From positions 124,001-188,000 of the forward strand of contig SUZN01000001.1 in the NCBI GenBank assembly GCA_015059905.1: a stretch of DNA of 64,000 nucleotides. Direction: 5' to 3'. This document shows positions 43,256 to 52,320 of this stretch, piece after piece. Each line of letters starts with the position of its first letter. The first letter of the stretch is position 1. The stretch is from Rikenellaceae bacterium. Lineage in GTDB: Bacteria > Bacteroidota > Bacteroidia > Bacteroidales > Rikenellaceae. The notes beneath the pieces are model-generated. The model searched no databases. It was not told the DNA's origin and worked only from the letters and a program-made list of their open reading frames with translations. The position numbers were made by a program, and so were the translations under genes.

Positions 43256-44584
43256 ATGAAACTTTGGGACAAAGGATATTCTGTGGACTCGTTTGTAGAG
43301 GAGTTTACCGTAGGTCGTGACCGCGAACTTGACCTCTTTTTGGCGGAGGCTGACGTGTTGGGCAATATGGCTCATATGCGAATGTTGAACTCTGTCGGAT
43401 TGCTTTCGGACGATGACCGCGTGGCATTGGAGCAGGGCTTGAAGAGGATTTACAAGCAGGTACAGGCGGGTGAGTTCACCATCGAGGAGGGCGTTGAGGA
43501 TGTCCACTCGCAGGTGGAGTTTATGCTCACCGAGATGTGTGGCGATGCAGGCAAGCGTATCCACACAGGTCGCTCACGCAACGACCAGGTAATGGTTGAT
43601 ATCAAACTCTTCTCACGTAGTGCTATCATCGCTTTGCAGCAGAGTGTCGAGGCGTTGTTTACGACACTGATGCAGAAAGCAGAGGAGTGGAAGGATGTAC
43701 TGATGCCTGGTTACACACACCAGCAGGTGGCTATGCCTTCGTCGTTTGGTATGTGGCTGAGTGCCTATGCCGAGGCGTTGGCTGATGATATGCTGATGTT
43801 GCAGGCGGCATATAAGCTGGTGAATACTAATCCACTTGGCTCGGGTGCAGGTTACGGCTCATCGGTGCCTCTTAACCGCACGATGACAACCCGACTGCTC
43901 GGCTTCGATGATTTGGCTTATAATTCAATGTATGCCCAGATGCAGCGTGGCAAGACCGAGCGTGTGGTGCTTACAGCCATTGCAGCCATAGCCGCAACGG
44001 TGGGTCGTCTGGCGCAGGATGTCTGCTTGTATTCGTGTGCTAATTTTGGTTTTGTGAAGCTCCCTGACGCCTTTACCACAGGCTCAAGCATTATGCCTCA
44101 CAAGAAGAATCCCGATATCTTTGAGCTTACGCGCGCGAAGTGTAACCGTATGCAGGCTCTGCCTATGGAGGTGACGCTCATAGCGACCAATCTGCCATCG
44201 GGCTACTTCCGTGATATGCAGCTTACGAAAGAGATTTATGTACCAGCATTTAAGGAGATTACCGACGTGGTGCGTATGGCAAAGGCGGGTATTGAGCAGA
44301 TGTGGATAAATCGCGATATCTTGTCGAACGATATCTACAAATATCTCTTTACCGTAGAGGATGTGAACGATGCTGTGGCAAAGGGTGTTCCTTTCCGTGA
44401 TGCCTATCGTGAGGTGGGTATGCGTGTGCAGAACGGCACATACGAGCACGATGGTCGTGAGCTGAACCACACCCACGAGGGCAGTATCGGCAACCTATGC
44501 CTTGAGAATATCCGCGCAAAGTTTGAGCGTAATATTATAGACTATGCTCCCGCCCTCGCAGCCGAGGAGGAGCTGATGAAGTAG
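43256..44584 (+). CDS. argH: Argininosuccinate lyase
   Basis: The 442-residue fumarase/aspartase-superfamily enzyme has EDVHSQVEFMLTE, HTGRSRNDQVMVDIKLFSR and the signature loop GSSIMPHKKNPDIFELTRAKCN (about 279-300). It splits argininosuccinate to arginine and fumarate, the last step of the pathway. It is three bases before thiL. Confidence 0.97.
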   Translation: MKLWDKGYSVDSFVEEFTVGRDRELDLFLAEADVLGNMAHMRMLNSVGLLSDDDRVALEQGLKRIYKQVQAGEFTIEEGVEDVHSQVEFMLTEMCGDAGKRIHTGRSRNDQVMVDIKLFSRSAIIALQQSVEALFTTLMQKAEEWKDVLMPGYTHQQVAMPSSFGMWLSAYAEALADDMLMLQAAYKLVNTNPLGSGAGYGSSVPLNRTMTTRLLGFDDLAYNSMYAQMQRGKTERVVLTAIAAIAATVGRLAQDVCLYSCANFGFVKLPDAFTTGSSIMPHKKNPDIFELTRAKCNRMQALPMEVTLIATNLPSGYFRDMQLTKEIYVPAFKEITDVVRMAKAGIEQMWINRDILSNDIYKYLFTVEDVNDAVAKGVPFRDAYREVGMRVQNGTYEHDGRELNHTHEGSIGNLCLENIRAKFERNIIDYAPALAAEEELMK

Positions 44585-44587
44585 CAG

Positions 44588-45529
44588 ATGACAGAGTTCG
44601 GACTCATAGAGTATGTGGCGCAGCTCTTTGGCTCGGTGGAACGTCAGGGTTGGGAGGCGATAGGTGATGACTGCACGGTGCTGCCAATCGGTGGTGGCGA
44701 GGTGCTGGTTATAACGACTGATATGTTGCAGGAGGATGTTCATTTCCTGCGCTCGGCGACCTCTGCTCGTGAGTTGGGACGAAAGTCGTTAGCAGTGAAT
44801 TTGAGCGATGTGGCAGCTATGGGCATAAAGCCTGTGGCTGCATTGCTTTCTGTAGCGTTACCAAAGAATTTGACCGATGAGTGGGCGAAGGAGTTTCTGG
44901 ATGGCTTTCACTCTTTGGCGGCGCAGTATGGCGTTGCGCTGGTGGGAGGTGATACAACCTCGTCAAAGTCGGGTGTGTCGATAAATGTGGTCGCCATAGG
45001 TCGAGGCAGAGCGGAGTGTGTGAAGCGTCGCTCGTCAGCCAGGGTAGGCGATGCGATATATGTCGGCGGCGAGCTGGGTGCGTCGGCGCTCGGTTTGCGC
45101 GATATATTGAGTGGTGAACTTGATACTTGCAATGCCGCTATCCACCGTAATCCCGAACCACAGGTAGAACTTGGCGAGTGGCTTGGTGAGCGAGGTGAGG
45201 TGCGTGCTATGATGGATTTGTCGGACGGCCTGGCTTCCGACCTGTGTCATATATTAAAACTTTCTTGCTGTGGTGCCGAGGTGGATGTTGATGCTGTGCC
45301 AGCGGTGGAAGGCGATATCGAGGCAGCGGTATGTGGTGGCGAGGATTATAAGCTGCTGTTTACCGTTGATGGTTCTGCCGCAGAGCAGTTTGAACGATGT
45401 TTTGAGCAAAAATTTGGCTATGCGCCGTATCGTGTAGGGCGTGTGGTTGTATCTTCTGTGCCGCAGATTGTGTGGCTCAAGTCGGGGCAAAGGATTACGC
45501 CTTCGTGGCGTGGATTTACCCACTTCTAA
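44588..45529 (+). CDS. thiL: Thiamine-monophosphate kinase
   Basis: The 313-residue protein has the ThiL start FGLIEYVAQLF, GDDCTVLP, ITTDMLQEDVHFL and the metal-binding MMDLSDGLASDLCHIL block. It phosphorylates thiamine monophosphate to the diphosphate used by transketolase and other enzymes. It has no metabolic link to arginine but is the last gene of the arg transcript by spacing (three bases after argH). Its stop codon overlaps that of the convergent flippase gene (45526-45529), and no terminator hairpin separates them. Confidence 0.94.
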   Translation: MTEFGLIEYVAQLFGSVERQGWEAIGDDCTVLPIGGGEVLVITTDMLQEDVHFLRSATSARELGRKSLAVNLSDVAAMGIKPVAALLSVALPKNLTDEWAKEFLDGFHSLAAQYGVALVGGDTTSSKSGVSINVVAIGRGRAECVKRRSSARVGDAIYVGGELGASALGLRDILSGELDTCNAAIHRNPEPQVELGEWLGERGEVRAMMDLSDGLASDLCHILKLSCCGAEVDVDAVPAVEGDIEAAVCGGEDYKLLFTVDGSAAEQFERCFEQKFGYAPYRVGRVVVSSVPQIVWLKSGQRITPSWRGFTHF

Positions 45530-46995
45530 TCTTGTTTTCTTGCTTTTGTGATAAATTGCAGGGCGATGGTCTTTACCTCGCCAAATGCCTCCATACCCGT
45601 AACGCAGGCTATGGCAGTATAGGTAGCTATGCCGACTGAAATCTTAATCAGCAGGCGCAGAGCAACAGCCATATCGGCAACATATCCGCCAATCCATATA
45701 GTAGCAAAATACATAGCTACAGTTAAGCAAATTATTGGTAGCAGTGTGCGGAGCAGTGATTTAAGTCCCAGCCCAGCATATCGCAACGTTGCACCTATAT
45801 TTAATATCATCTCGCACGCCGAAGCCGCAACCATTCCCCACGCCACAGCCATCGTGCTGATGGGGATTGTGATGGCGAGAATGATGGTCATTGCTACCTT
45901 CTTAACAATCTCCAGTCGCAATATTATGGCTCCATTGCTGCGCACCTTCAGTACGTTGTAGGCGATGGCGGCGATAGGGTAGAAGATGCCAATCAAACAC
46001 ATCACACGGAAATAGGGAACTGCAGGATGCCATTGTGGCTTAAGTAGCAGCATATAGATATCCTCTGCCGTAGCAATCAACCCCGCCATAATGGGCATCA
46101 TAATAAATGCAGTGAGCATTACCACTCGGCGGTAGCCCTCGTTGAACTTCGTTGGGTTGTCGTTGATTTTTGCCAGGGCGGGGAATGTTACGCTCTGGAT
46201 AGATTGCATCGTGGCATTTACGGGCATATCCTTTAGCTTTTGCGCCTGATTATAGTAACCGAGCATCTGCGCGGAGTAAATTCTGCCGATGAAAAGCTGT
46301 GCTATGTTGTTGTATATGGCGGTTATCATATCGGTGGCGATAAGGCGCAGACTGTATGGTGCCATTTCGCGCAGTGAGCCACGTTCCTCCCTCAGTCGAT
46401 AACGCCAAGGGCTCTTCCACCACAGGAGTACCGCCTTTGTTGCCATCATTCCGACCCTCTGACCCACGATGCTCCAAATGCCGAAGCCCGTGAGAGCCAT
46501 CCCGATAGCGAGTGCGCCACTAACAAGCGACGAGAGGAAGATAATCGTAGAGAGCTGTGCGAAACGGAACTCTCTGACCATAATAGTGTTTTGTATGACA
46601 CACAAGGCGTTGAGTGGCAAAAGCAGATAGAGCACGGGGGCAATCTTGCTAATCATATCCCAACCGTAGTAGCGTGCCACCAGAGGTGATGAAAGTGTGA
46701 GCAGAGCGTAAAGAGCGATAGCTGCCCATAGGTTGAAACGAAATACGGCTTTGAAGTCGCCAGGTGTAGGGTCGCTCTTGCGGATAAGTGTCTGTGAAAA
46801 ACCGCTGTCGAGTACCACTTGCGAGAGGGTGACAAATACTGTCAGGACAGCAATTATACCCATATCGTCGGGCATAATTCTATTGGCGACAATGATGCTC
46901 ACGACGGCTTGCAGCAGTGTGGAGCCAACCTTCTCGGCTATATTCCACGCTACGCCAGATGCCACTCGTTCGGTCAAATCTCGCCCTCTCTCCAT
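45526..46995 (-). CDS. MOP-superfamily oligosaccharide/LPS flippase (Wzx-like)
   Basis: The 489-residue membrane protein has twelve to fourteen helices and the polysaccharide-export pattern: GVAWNIAEKVGSTLLQAVVS at the start, YSLRLIATDMITAIYNNIAQLFIG in the middle. It most likely flips lipid-linked oligosaccharides of LPS or capsule across the inner membrane. No glycosyltransferases lie beside it, so the substrate is unknown. It is nine bases after aroQ and the last gene of the ackA unit. Confidence 0.88.
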   Translation of the reverse strand: MERGRDLTERVASGVAWNIAEKVGSTLLQAVVSIIVANRIMPDDMGIIAVLTVFVTLSQVVLDSGFSQTLIRKSDPTPGDFKAVFRFNLWAAIALYALLTLSSPLVARYYGWDMISKIAPVLYLLLPLNALCVIQNTIMVREFRFAQLSTIIFLSSLVSGALAIGMALTGFGIWSIVGQRVGMMATKAVLLWWKSPWRYRLREERGSLREMAPYSLRLIATDMITAIYNNIAQLFIGRIYSAQMLGYYNQAQKLKDMPVNATMQSIQSVTFPALAKINDNPTKFNEGYRRVVMLTAFIMMPIMAGLIATAEDIYMLLLKPQWHPAVPYFRVMCLIGIFYPIAAIAYNVLKVRSNGAIILRLEIVKKVAMTIILAITIPISTMAVAWGMVAASACEMILNIGATLRYAGLGLKSLLRTLLPIICLTVAMYFATIWIGGYVADMAVALRLLIKISVGIATYTAIACVTGMEAFGEVKTIALQFITKARKQD

Positions 46996-47004
46996 CGCGT
47001 AATA

Positions 47005-47427
47005 TTAGTCGAGCAGAGCCTCCACGCCGAGGCGGTATGAGTCCAAACCAAAGCCCATAATAGAGCCCTTGGCAACGGGAGCAATCATCGAGATATGACG
47101 AAACTCTTCGCGTGCCAGGATAGATGATATATGTACCTCCACAACGGGTGTAGCCACTGCCGATATAGCATCACGCAATGCCACCGAGGTGTGAGTATAG
47201 CCGCCAGCATTGAGCACGATACCGTCATAAATGCCTACGCTTGAGTGGATGGCATTTATCAGTTCGCCCTCGATGTTGGATTGAAAGTAATCGAATGTAG
47301 CCTTACCTGCGAAGCGCTCTGCAAGCGAGGCGGTGTACTCCTCAAATGTTGTTGTCCCGTAGATGTGAGGGTCGCGTTTGCCCTGCAAGTTTAGGTTAGG
47401 ACCATTGAGAATAAGAATCTTCTTCAT
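47005..47427 (-). CDS. aroQ: 3-dehydroquinate dehydratase, type II
   Basis: The 140-residue enzyme has the type II signature ILNGPNLNLQGKRDPHIYG (4-22; Asn, Arg and the catalytic Tyr near 22), QSNIEGELINAIH, NAGGYTHTSVALRDAI and VEVHISSILAREEFRH. It makes 3-dehydroshikimate in the shikimate pathway as a dodecamer. It lies three bases after buk and nine bases before the flippase gene. Confidence 0.97.
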   Translation of the reverse strand: MKKILILNGPNLNLQGKRDPHIYGTTTFEEYTASLAERFAGKATFDYFQSNIEGELINAIHSSVGIYDGIVLNAGGYTHTSVALRDAISAVATPVVEVHISSILAREEFRHISMIAPVAKGSIMGFGLDSYRLGVEALLD

Positions 47428-47430
47428 CGT

Positions 47431-48504
47431 CTAATAAATTTTTGCCTCTGCCTCGCCTCGCAGTAATCGTAGCGCGTTCATTGCCAACGACTGAAGCTCG
47501 TTTTCGCCAGCATAGATTACGATAGGGGCAAGGAAACGGCACGATTGTGAAATCGCATCAGTGACATATTTGCTGTATGCGATGCCTCCCGTGAGGATTA
47601 TGGCATCAATGTCGCCTCGCAATACAGTCGCCATCTGACCGATGTTTTTTATTATGCCATAGACCATAAGGTCGATAGCCTGCTTAGACTCGGCATTGCC
47701 CGCAATAGCCTCATCAACAAGTTGCTTGACCGAGTTATTGCCCGTGAGCGACACAAGTCCGCCTCCACCCGAGAGCAGCTTTCGCATCTCTTTGTGGGTG
47801 TACTTACCCGAATAACACAAATCAACCAACTCGCCTGCAGGGAGTGAGCCCGCGCGCTCTGGTGCGATAGGACCCTCGCCGTCGAGGGCGTTGTTGCAAT
47901 CCACAACACGACCTTTGCGGTGTGCTGCAACAGATATGCCGCCACCCATATGCGCCACGATAAGATTCAGCTTCTCGTACTTGCAATCAATATCGGCAGC
48001 GTATAGTCGAGCCGTAGCTTTCTGATTGAGGGCGTGAAATATCGAGCGACGACGAATCTCCTTGATGCCTGTGAGCTTTGCCAGCTCGTCACGCTCATCG
48101 ACAACGATAGGGTCGGCGATATATGCCTTTGTGCCGATGCTTTGTGCAATGTCGAGGGCTATGATGGCGCTGAAGTTAGAGGCGTGTTGTGGCGTGCAGT
48201 GACGCAGCTCCTCGCACATTGACTCGCTAACCTCATAAATACCACTCTCGACAGGGCGTAATAAACCCCCTCGACCAATAATGATCGAGAGGGATGAAAG
48301 GTCTATGTTATGCTCGTCGAGGCTCTTTAGGATAAGCCCCTTGCGCCATAGAATCTGCTCATCTATGGTAGCAAAACGAGCAATCTCGTCTGCCTGATGC
48401 GAAATTGTACACTCGACAAATGCCTCGTCATCGTGATAAACCGATATCTTGGTCGATGTCGAGCCTGTGTTGATGGCGAGAACAGCAAAACGATAGTTTG
48501 CCAT
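47431..48504 (-). CDS. buk: Butyrate kinase
   Basis: The 357-residue acetokinase-family enzyme has the butyrate kinase pattern VLAINTGSTSTKISVYHDDE at the start, GGLLRPVESGIYEVSE, VAHMGGGISVAAHRKGRVVD and ILTGGIAYSKYVTDAI. It is distinct from the acetate kinase encoded upstream. It makes ATP from butyryl phosphate or a branched acyl phosphate. I choose ATG 48504; a frame start at 48543 would add 13 residues without homology. It is 59 bases after the ptb gene and precedes aroQ by three bases. Confidence 0.93.
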   Translation of the reverse strand: MANYRFAVLAINTGSTSTKISVYHDDEAFVECTISHQADEIARFATIDEQILWRKGLILKSLDEHNIDLSSLSIIIGRGGLLRPVESGIYEVSESMCEELRHCTPQHASNFSAIIALDIAQSIGTKAYIADPIVVDERDELAKLTGIKEIRRRSIFHALNQKATARLYAADIDCKYEKLNLIVAHMGGGISVAAHRKGRVVDCNNALDGEGPIAPERAGSLPAGELVDLCYSGKYTHKEMRKLLSGGGGLVSLTGNNSVKQLVDEAIAGNAESKQAIDLMVYGIIKNIGQMATVLRGDIDAIILTGGIAYSKYVTDAISQSCRFLAPIVIYAGENELQSLAMNALRLLRGEAEAKIY

Positions 48505-48563
48505 AGCAGAGAATCTACTCTTTTTTGGTGTGCAGTTAGTCATAGGCAGATTTGTTATTTACA

Positions 48564-49469
48564 TTAGCGTGCTGCCAAGCAAGCCAATGCGATTGAATAC
48601 TTCTTGCTCAAGGCAGAGTCGCCGCGTGAAGTCAAGACGCAAGGCACCTTTGCACCCTTAACGATAGCAGCCAACTCGCCGCCGCCGATGTGTGTCGAAG
48701 CCTTGAAGAATACGTTACCTGACTCAATGTTAGGGAAGAGCAAGCAATCTACGTCACCTGCAACGGCTGAACCCTTAACCTTCTTGTGCTCGGCAACCTC
48801 CTTGTAAAGAGCTACATCGAGTGAGAGTGGACCATCCACAATCACATTACCCAGCTGACCTCTGTCACCCATCTTCGCCAGGATAGCGCACTCAAGGTTT
48901 GAAGGAACTGATGGCAACACCTGCTCTGTTGCAGAGATACAAGCAATCTTTGGAGTCTCGATACCCAAGAGTTTTGCAGTCTCGGCGAGGAAGCTAATCT
49001 GCTTCTGCTTCTGCTTGAAGTCTGGAGCAGGGATGATGGCAACATCCGAGATTGTGAGCAGCTTGTGGTAGCCTGGCAACTCAACGATAGCAACGTGTGT
49101 CAGGACACTCTTTGGTGGGAACAAGCCCGCCTCCTTGTTCAGAATGCCGCGCATATACTTATCGGTTGAAACCAAACCCTTCATCAACACATCAGCATCA
49201 CCTGCCGCAACAGATGCAACAGCCAGACGTACGCAGTTAGCGTCGTTCGACTCGTTAACGATGTTGAAGATATTTGGGTCGATGTTAAGCTCCTTGCAGG
49301 TAGCCTCAATTGTAGCCTTGTCGCCATAGAGAGTAGCCTCAACCAAACCCTCTTTCCAAGCGTTATAGACAGCCTCGATTGTGTGAGAATCCTGTCCATA
49401 TGCAACTGCCAAACGCTTCTTGCCGCGTGCAACGGCAGCTGCTACGATTTCATCCAAACGTGTAATCAT
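48564..49469 (-). CDS. ptb: Phosphate butyryl/acetyltransferase, Ptb type
   Basis: The 301-residue protein belongs to the phosphate acetyl/butyryltransferase family, short Ptb form: DADVLMKGLVSTDKYMRGIL, VAIVELPGYHKLLTISDVAI, DGPLSLDVALY and LLFPNIESGNVFFKAST. It converts an acyl-CoA and phosphate to acyl phosphate. It lies between ackA (24 bases) and buk, so its product can feed either kinase; whether acetyl-, butyryl- or branched acyl-CoA is preferred cannot be told. Confidence 0.9.
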   Translation of the reverse strand: MITRLDEIVAAAVARGKKRLAVAYGQDSHTIEAVYNAWKEGLVEATLYGDKATIEATCKELNIDPNIFNIVNESNDANCVRLAVASVAAGDADVLMKGLVSTDKYMRGILNKEAGLFPPKSVLTHVAIVELPGYHKLLTISDVAIIPAPDFKQKQKQISFLAETAKLLGIETPKIACISATEQVLPSVPSNLECAILAKMGDRGQLGNVIVDGPLSLDVALYKEVAEHKKVKGSAVAGDVDCLLFPNIESGNVFFKASTHIGGGELAAIVKGAKVPCVLTSRGDSALSKKYSIALACLAAR

Positions 49470-49493
49470 CTCTAAAGTATAAATTAAATTGGT

Positions 49494-50702
49494 TTACAGA
49501 TTCTTTGTAAGCTCATATGTGTCGGTTGCGATAACCAACTCCTCGTTTGTTGCGATAACGGCAACCTTAACCTTTGACTCTGGAGTAGAGAGCAGGGTGT
49601 TTGTGCCACGAGTCTTGAGGTTGATGCTCTCATCAATCTCGATACCCATAAAGCCCATATTCTCGCATACATAGCGACGCAGGTCGGCAGAGTTCTCGCC
49701 AACACCGCCTGTGAAGATAACCAAATCAACACCGCCCATCTCGGCAGCATACTCGCCCACAAACTTCTTCACGCGGTTGTAGTACATATCGCGAGCCACG
49801 ATAGCCTTCTCGTTGCCAGCATTGTAAGCGTTGTCAATGTCGCGCATATCGCTTGAAAGACCTGTAAGACCCAGCACGCCCGACTTCTTGTTCATCATTG
49901 AGTTGAGCTCGGCATAGCTCATACCCTCACGCTCACCGATGTATGTCACAGCACTTGCATCAACATTGCCACAACGAGTACCCATCACCAAACCATCAAG
50001 TGGCGAGAAACCCATCGAAGTGTCGAATGACTTGCCGTTCAAAACAGCTGTCACAGAGCCTCCGTTACCGATGTGGCAAGTGATAATCTTCGAGTTGTTG
50101 ATATCCAAACCAACCATCTCGGCACCCACCTTCGCTACATACTTGTGGCTTGTGCCGTGAAAACCGTACTTACGTACGCGGTACTTGTCGTAATACTCCA
50201 TTGGCAACGCGTAGAGGTAGTTGATGGCAGGAATTGACTGGTGGAACGATGTGTCGAACACAGCTACCTGTGGAACGCCTGGCAATACCTTCTCGATAGA
50301 GAGGATACCTTCCAGGTTGGCAGGGTTGTGGAGTGGGGCAATCTCAAACAGAGAACGGATATTCTCCTTTGCCTGCTCGTCAACCAGAGCGCTTGACTGG
50401 AAGAACTCACCACCGTGAGCTACGCGATGACCCACAGCCTTCACCTCCTTCAAATCGGCGATAACGCCGTGCTCGGCATTTGTCAAAGCCTCCAGCACAA
50501 GGCTGATACCTGTTGTGTGGTCAGGAATAGGCTGCTTGAGCTCAAAATTGTTTTTGCCTACGGGCTTGTGAGTGAGGCTACCCTCTGGCAAGCCGATACG
50601 GTCAACAAGACCCTTCGCCAATAAAGCATTGCTCTCATCGTTGATATCAATCACCTGATACTTGATTGATGATGAGCCGCAGTTAAGTACTAATACAATC
50701 AT
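49494..50702 (-). CDS. ackA: Acetate kinase
   Basis: The 402-residue kinase has the family signatures VLVLNCGSSSIKYQVID (2-18) and FHGTSHKYVA (about 178-187), GNGGSVTAV and FTGGVGENSADLRR. It makes ATP from acetyl phosphate. I choose the ATG at 50702, where the domain begins; an open frame runs upstream to 51005 but is made of simple repeats and crosses the promoter and the terminator of the next gene, so it is not coding. It heads ackA-ptb-buk-aroQ-flippase. Confidence 0.97.
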   Translation of the reverse strand: MIVLVLNCGSSSIKYQVIDINDESNALLAKGLVDRIGLPEGSLTHKPVGKNNFELKQPIPDHTTGISLVLEALTNAEHGVIADLKEVKAVGHRVAHGGEFFQSSALVDEQAKENIRSLFEIAPLHNPANLEGILSIEKVLPGVPQVAVFDTSFHQSIPAINYLYALPMEYYDKYRVRKYGFHGTSHKYVAKVGAEMVGLDINNSKIITCHIGNGGSVTAVLNGKSFDTSMGFSPLDGLVMGTRCGNVDASAVTYIGEREGMSYAELNSMMNKKSGVLGLTGLSSDMRDIDNAYNAGNEKAIVARDMYYNRVKKFVGEYAAEMGGVDLVIFTGGVGENSADLRRYVCENMGFMGIEIDESINLKTRGTNTLLSTPESKVKVAVIATNEELVIATDTYELTKNL

Positions 50703-50938
50703 AATTTGTTTTATTTTAAGTGTTATTGTTTCCTTTGTTCTCTTGCTCTCTTGCTCTCTCTCTACATTATTGCCCCCTGCATTATTGACCTCTCTGTTAC
50801 ACTCACACTCACACTCACACTCACTCCTCCCCTTATATTGTAACCTTTGTTGGCTGCTAATCACACCAAATCGCCCCGCCTTTTGGGCTGGGAGGTCAAA
50901 GATCGTGTCAATGAAATCTGTTTCCACTAACAAAGATA
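50703..50938 (-). promoter_or_regulatory. ackA promoter and long repeat-rich leader
   Basis: The minus strand reads TATCTTTG at 50938-50931, a -7 box giving a leader of about 220 bases. Within the leader (plus-strand letters) are four ACACTC units (50799-50822), two CTCTTGCT units (50740-50755) running into CTCTCTCT, and two CATTATTG units (50765-50772 and 50780-50787). The transcript is therefore strongly purine-rich in this part. No classic riboswitch is recognised. Confidence 0.5.
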
Positions 50939-50960
50939 ATAAATAAAGTGTGAAGAAACG

Positions 50961-50996
50961 AAAAGCGAGGTAAAAAAAACTTTTTATCTCGCTTTT
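50961..50996 (-). terminator. Terminator of the M64 peptidase transcript
   Basis: AAAAGCGAG and CTCGCTTTT (50961-50969 and 50988-50996) pair as the outer stem around an A/T-rich inner part. On the minus strand the stem is followed by CGTTTCTTC. It separates the peptidase gene from the ackA promoter. Confidence 0.7.
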
Positions 50997-51008
50997 TATC
51001 ATCAAATT

Positions 51009-52319
51009 TTACTCTTTCTTGCTTTGTGGCTCGGTGTTGTATAGTATGATTCGTTCAATAGCACGCTGGCATACGGGACAGAACTGCGTAGCCACGTTAT
51101 CTCGCATACGGCAGACGACGGCTGGACGATACATTCCTTTGGTCATATAACCGCCGCCCTCATATACTCCAACGGTGTATCTCTTCTCGCGCTTTGCCGT
51201 TGGCTCAGTGGGAATCTCTTCGCCTTTGCGTAGCATATCTTTCCACTTCGACTCGAAATTGACAAGCGATGTGATATTCTGCTCCCAAGGCTCATAATCG
51301 AGCGAGTAGAAACCCTCGGTGTGCTCGTCAGGTGTGTCGTAGAAATATTCATCAGCCAAAGCTCCGAACGAATGCCCGAATTCGTGTACCACGACAGGCT
51401 TGAAATAGGGGTTGTGGGCTGTTGTTAGGGTGTAGGAGTTATAAATTCCACCGCCACCATAAGTATCTGTGTTAGCGAGAATTATCAAATGTTCGCAAGG
51501 AATGCCTGTGAGGTTGTCGTGGATTAGATGAACGCTGTTTGTTGTGAGGTAGCGGGGTGAGTAGAATGTCATAAAATTGGAGTTTACGGCAGTCTGTTTC
51601 CACTCTCCGTTTTGTGGTACGCTCACGTCGCTCTGTTTCGATGCAGCCTTCACTGCGATAAAGTTAAAACGATGCTTGTGCGATGAGAAGGGCTCGTAGC
51701 TTACAATCTCCTCGTAGGCCGTCTGCGCGTCACGCATAAAAACATCCATCTCCTCTGCGGTGTAGCCCTCCGCCATAATAACGATGTCGATACACTCCTG
51801 CGACGAGCCACTTTTGAGCAGATATTCGTGTGGTGCGGCAGCTCTTGAATTAAGGTCACGTATAAGCTTGTCATCAGGGTTAATCTTGTGACGAGCCGAA
51901 GCCTGTACCTCGCCTTTGTTGTTGAATAGTGTGGTTTCGACGATGGCAGCCCTCTTTGGCATTGGAACAAGCTGCGTGAACTCAAAACTCTTCACCTCGG
52001 TTTTTGCCTCGTCGGTTGAGAGCCACTCTTGGAAAAGGCTCGAAAAAGAGTTTCTGTAGAGCGTAGCACCACTCTCTGCATCAATGAGTTTTACCTCGCC
52101 ATTTCCCCTTACGGGAACGCTGTCGAGATTGACTCGGCGACCTGCCCATACGTCAAATCGTGCGAATTCATCAACGGCTATAATCTGCTGCGTGGCATTA
52201 CCTGCGAAGATGTAATCAATACGTAGCGTAACATCCTTGAATGTGTCGTCAAAAGATTGCGCGCTGGCTGCCGTAAGGGATATTACGACACAAGCGAGGA
52301 GTGTGAAAAAATGTCTCAT
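51009..52319 (-). CDS. M64 family secreted metallopeptidase (IgA peptidase-like)
   Basis: The 436-residue protein has a signal peptide (1-21, ending ASAQ), a beta-rich N-terminal region (about 25-150) and the M64 catalytic domain with VVVHEFGHSFGALADEYFY: HExxH, then G and the Asp of the third position. CIDIVIMAEGYTAEEM and LIILANTDTYGGGGIYNS are further family blocks. A Cys pair CPVCQRA lies near the end. The founding member of M64 cleaves IgA; most gut Bacteroidales copies have unknown substrates. I choose ATG 52319. It begins one base after the response regulator stop, so both are co-transcribed. Confidence 0.92.
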   Translation of the reverse strand: MRHFFTLLACVVISLTAASAQSFDDTFKDVTLRIDYIFAGNATQQIIAVDEFARFDVWAGRRVNLDSVPVRGNGEVKLIDAESGATLYRNSFSSLFQEWLSTDEAKTEVKSFEFTQLVPMPKRAAIVETTLFNNKGEVQASARHKINPDDKLIRDLNSRAAAPHEYLLKSGSSQECIDIVIMAEGYTAEEMDVFMRDAQTAYEEIVSYEPFSSHKHRFNFIAVKAASKQSDVSVPQNGEWKQTAVNSNFMTFYSPRYLTTNSVHLIHDNLTGIPCEHLIILANTDTYGGGGIYNSYTLTTAHNPYFKPVVVHEFGHSFGALADEYFYDTPDEHTEGFYSLDYEPWEQNITSLVNFESKWKDMLRKGEEIPTEPTAKREKRYTVGVYEGGGYMTKGMYRPAVVCRMRDNVATQFCPVCQRAIERIILYNTEPQSKKE

Positions 52320-52320
52320 T

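Noticed and set aside
50703..51005. A 101-residue N-terminal extension of acetate kinase containing a run of alternating Glu and Cys
   Set aside because: The run comes from a simple ACACTC repeat. The frame crosses a -7 box and the neighbouring terminator, and acetate kinase homology begins exactly at the downstream ATG.
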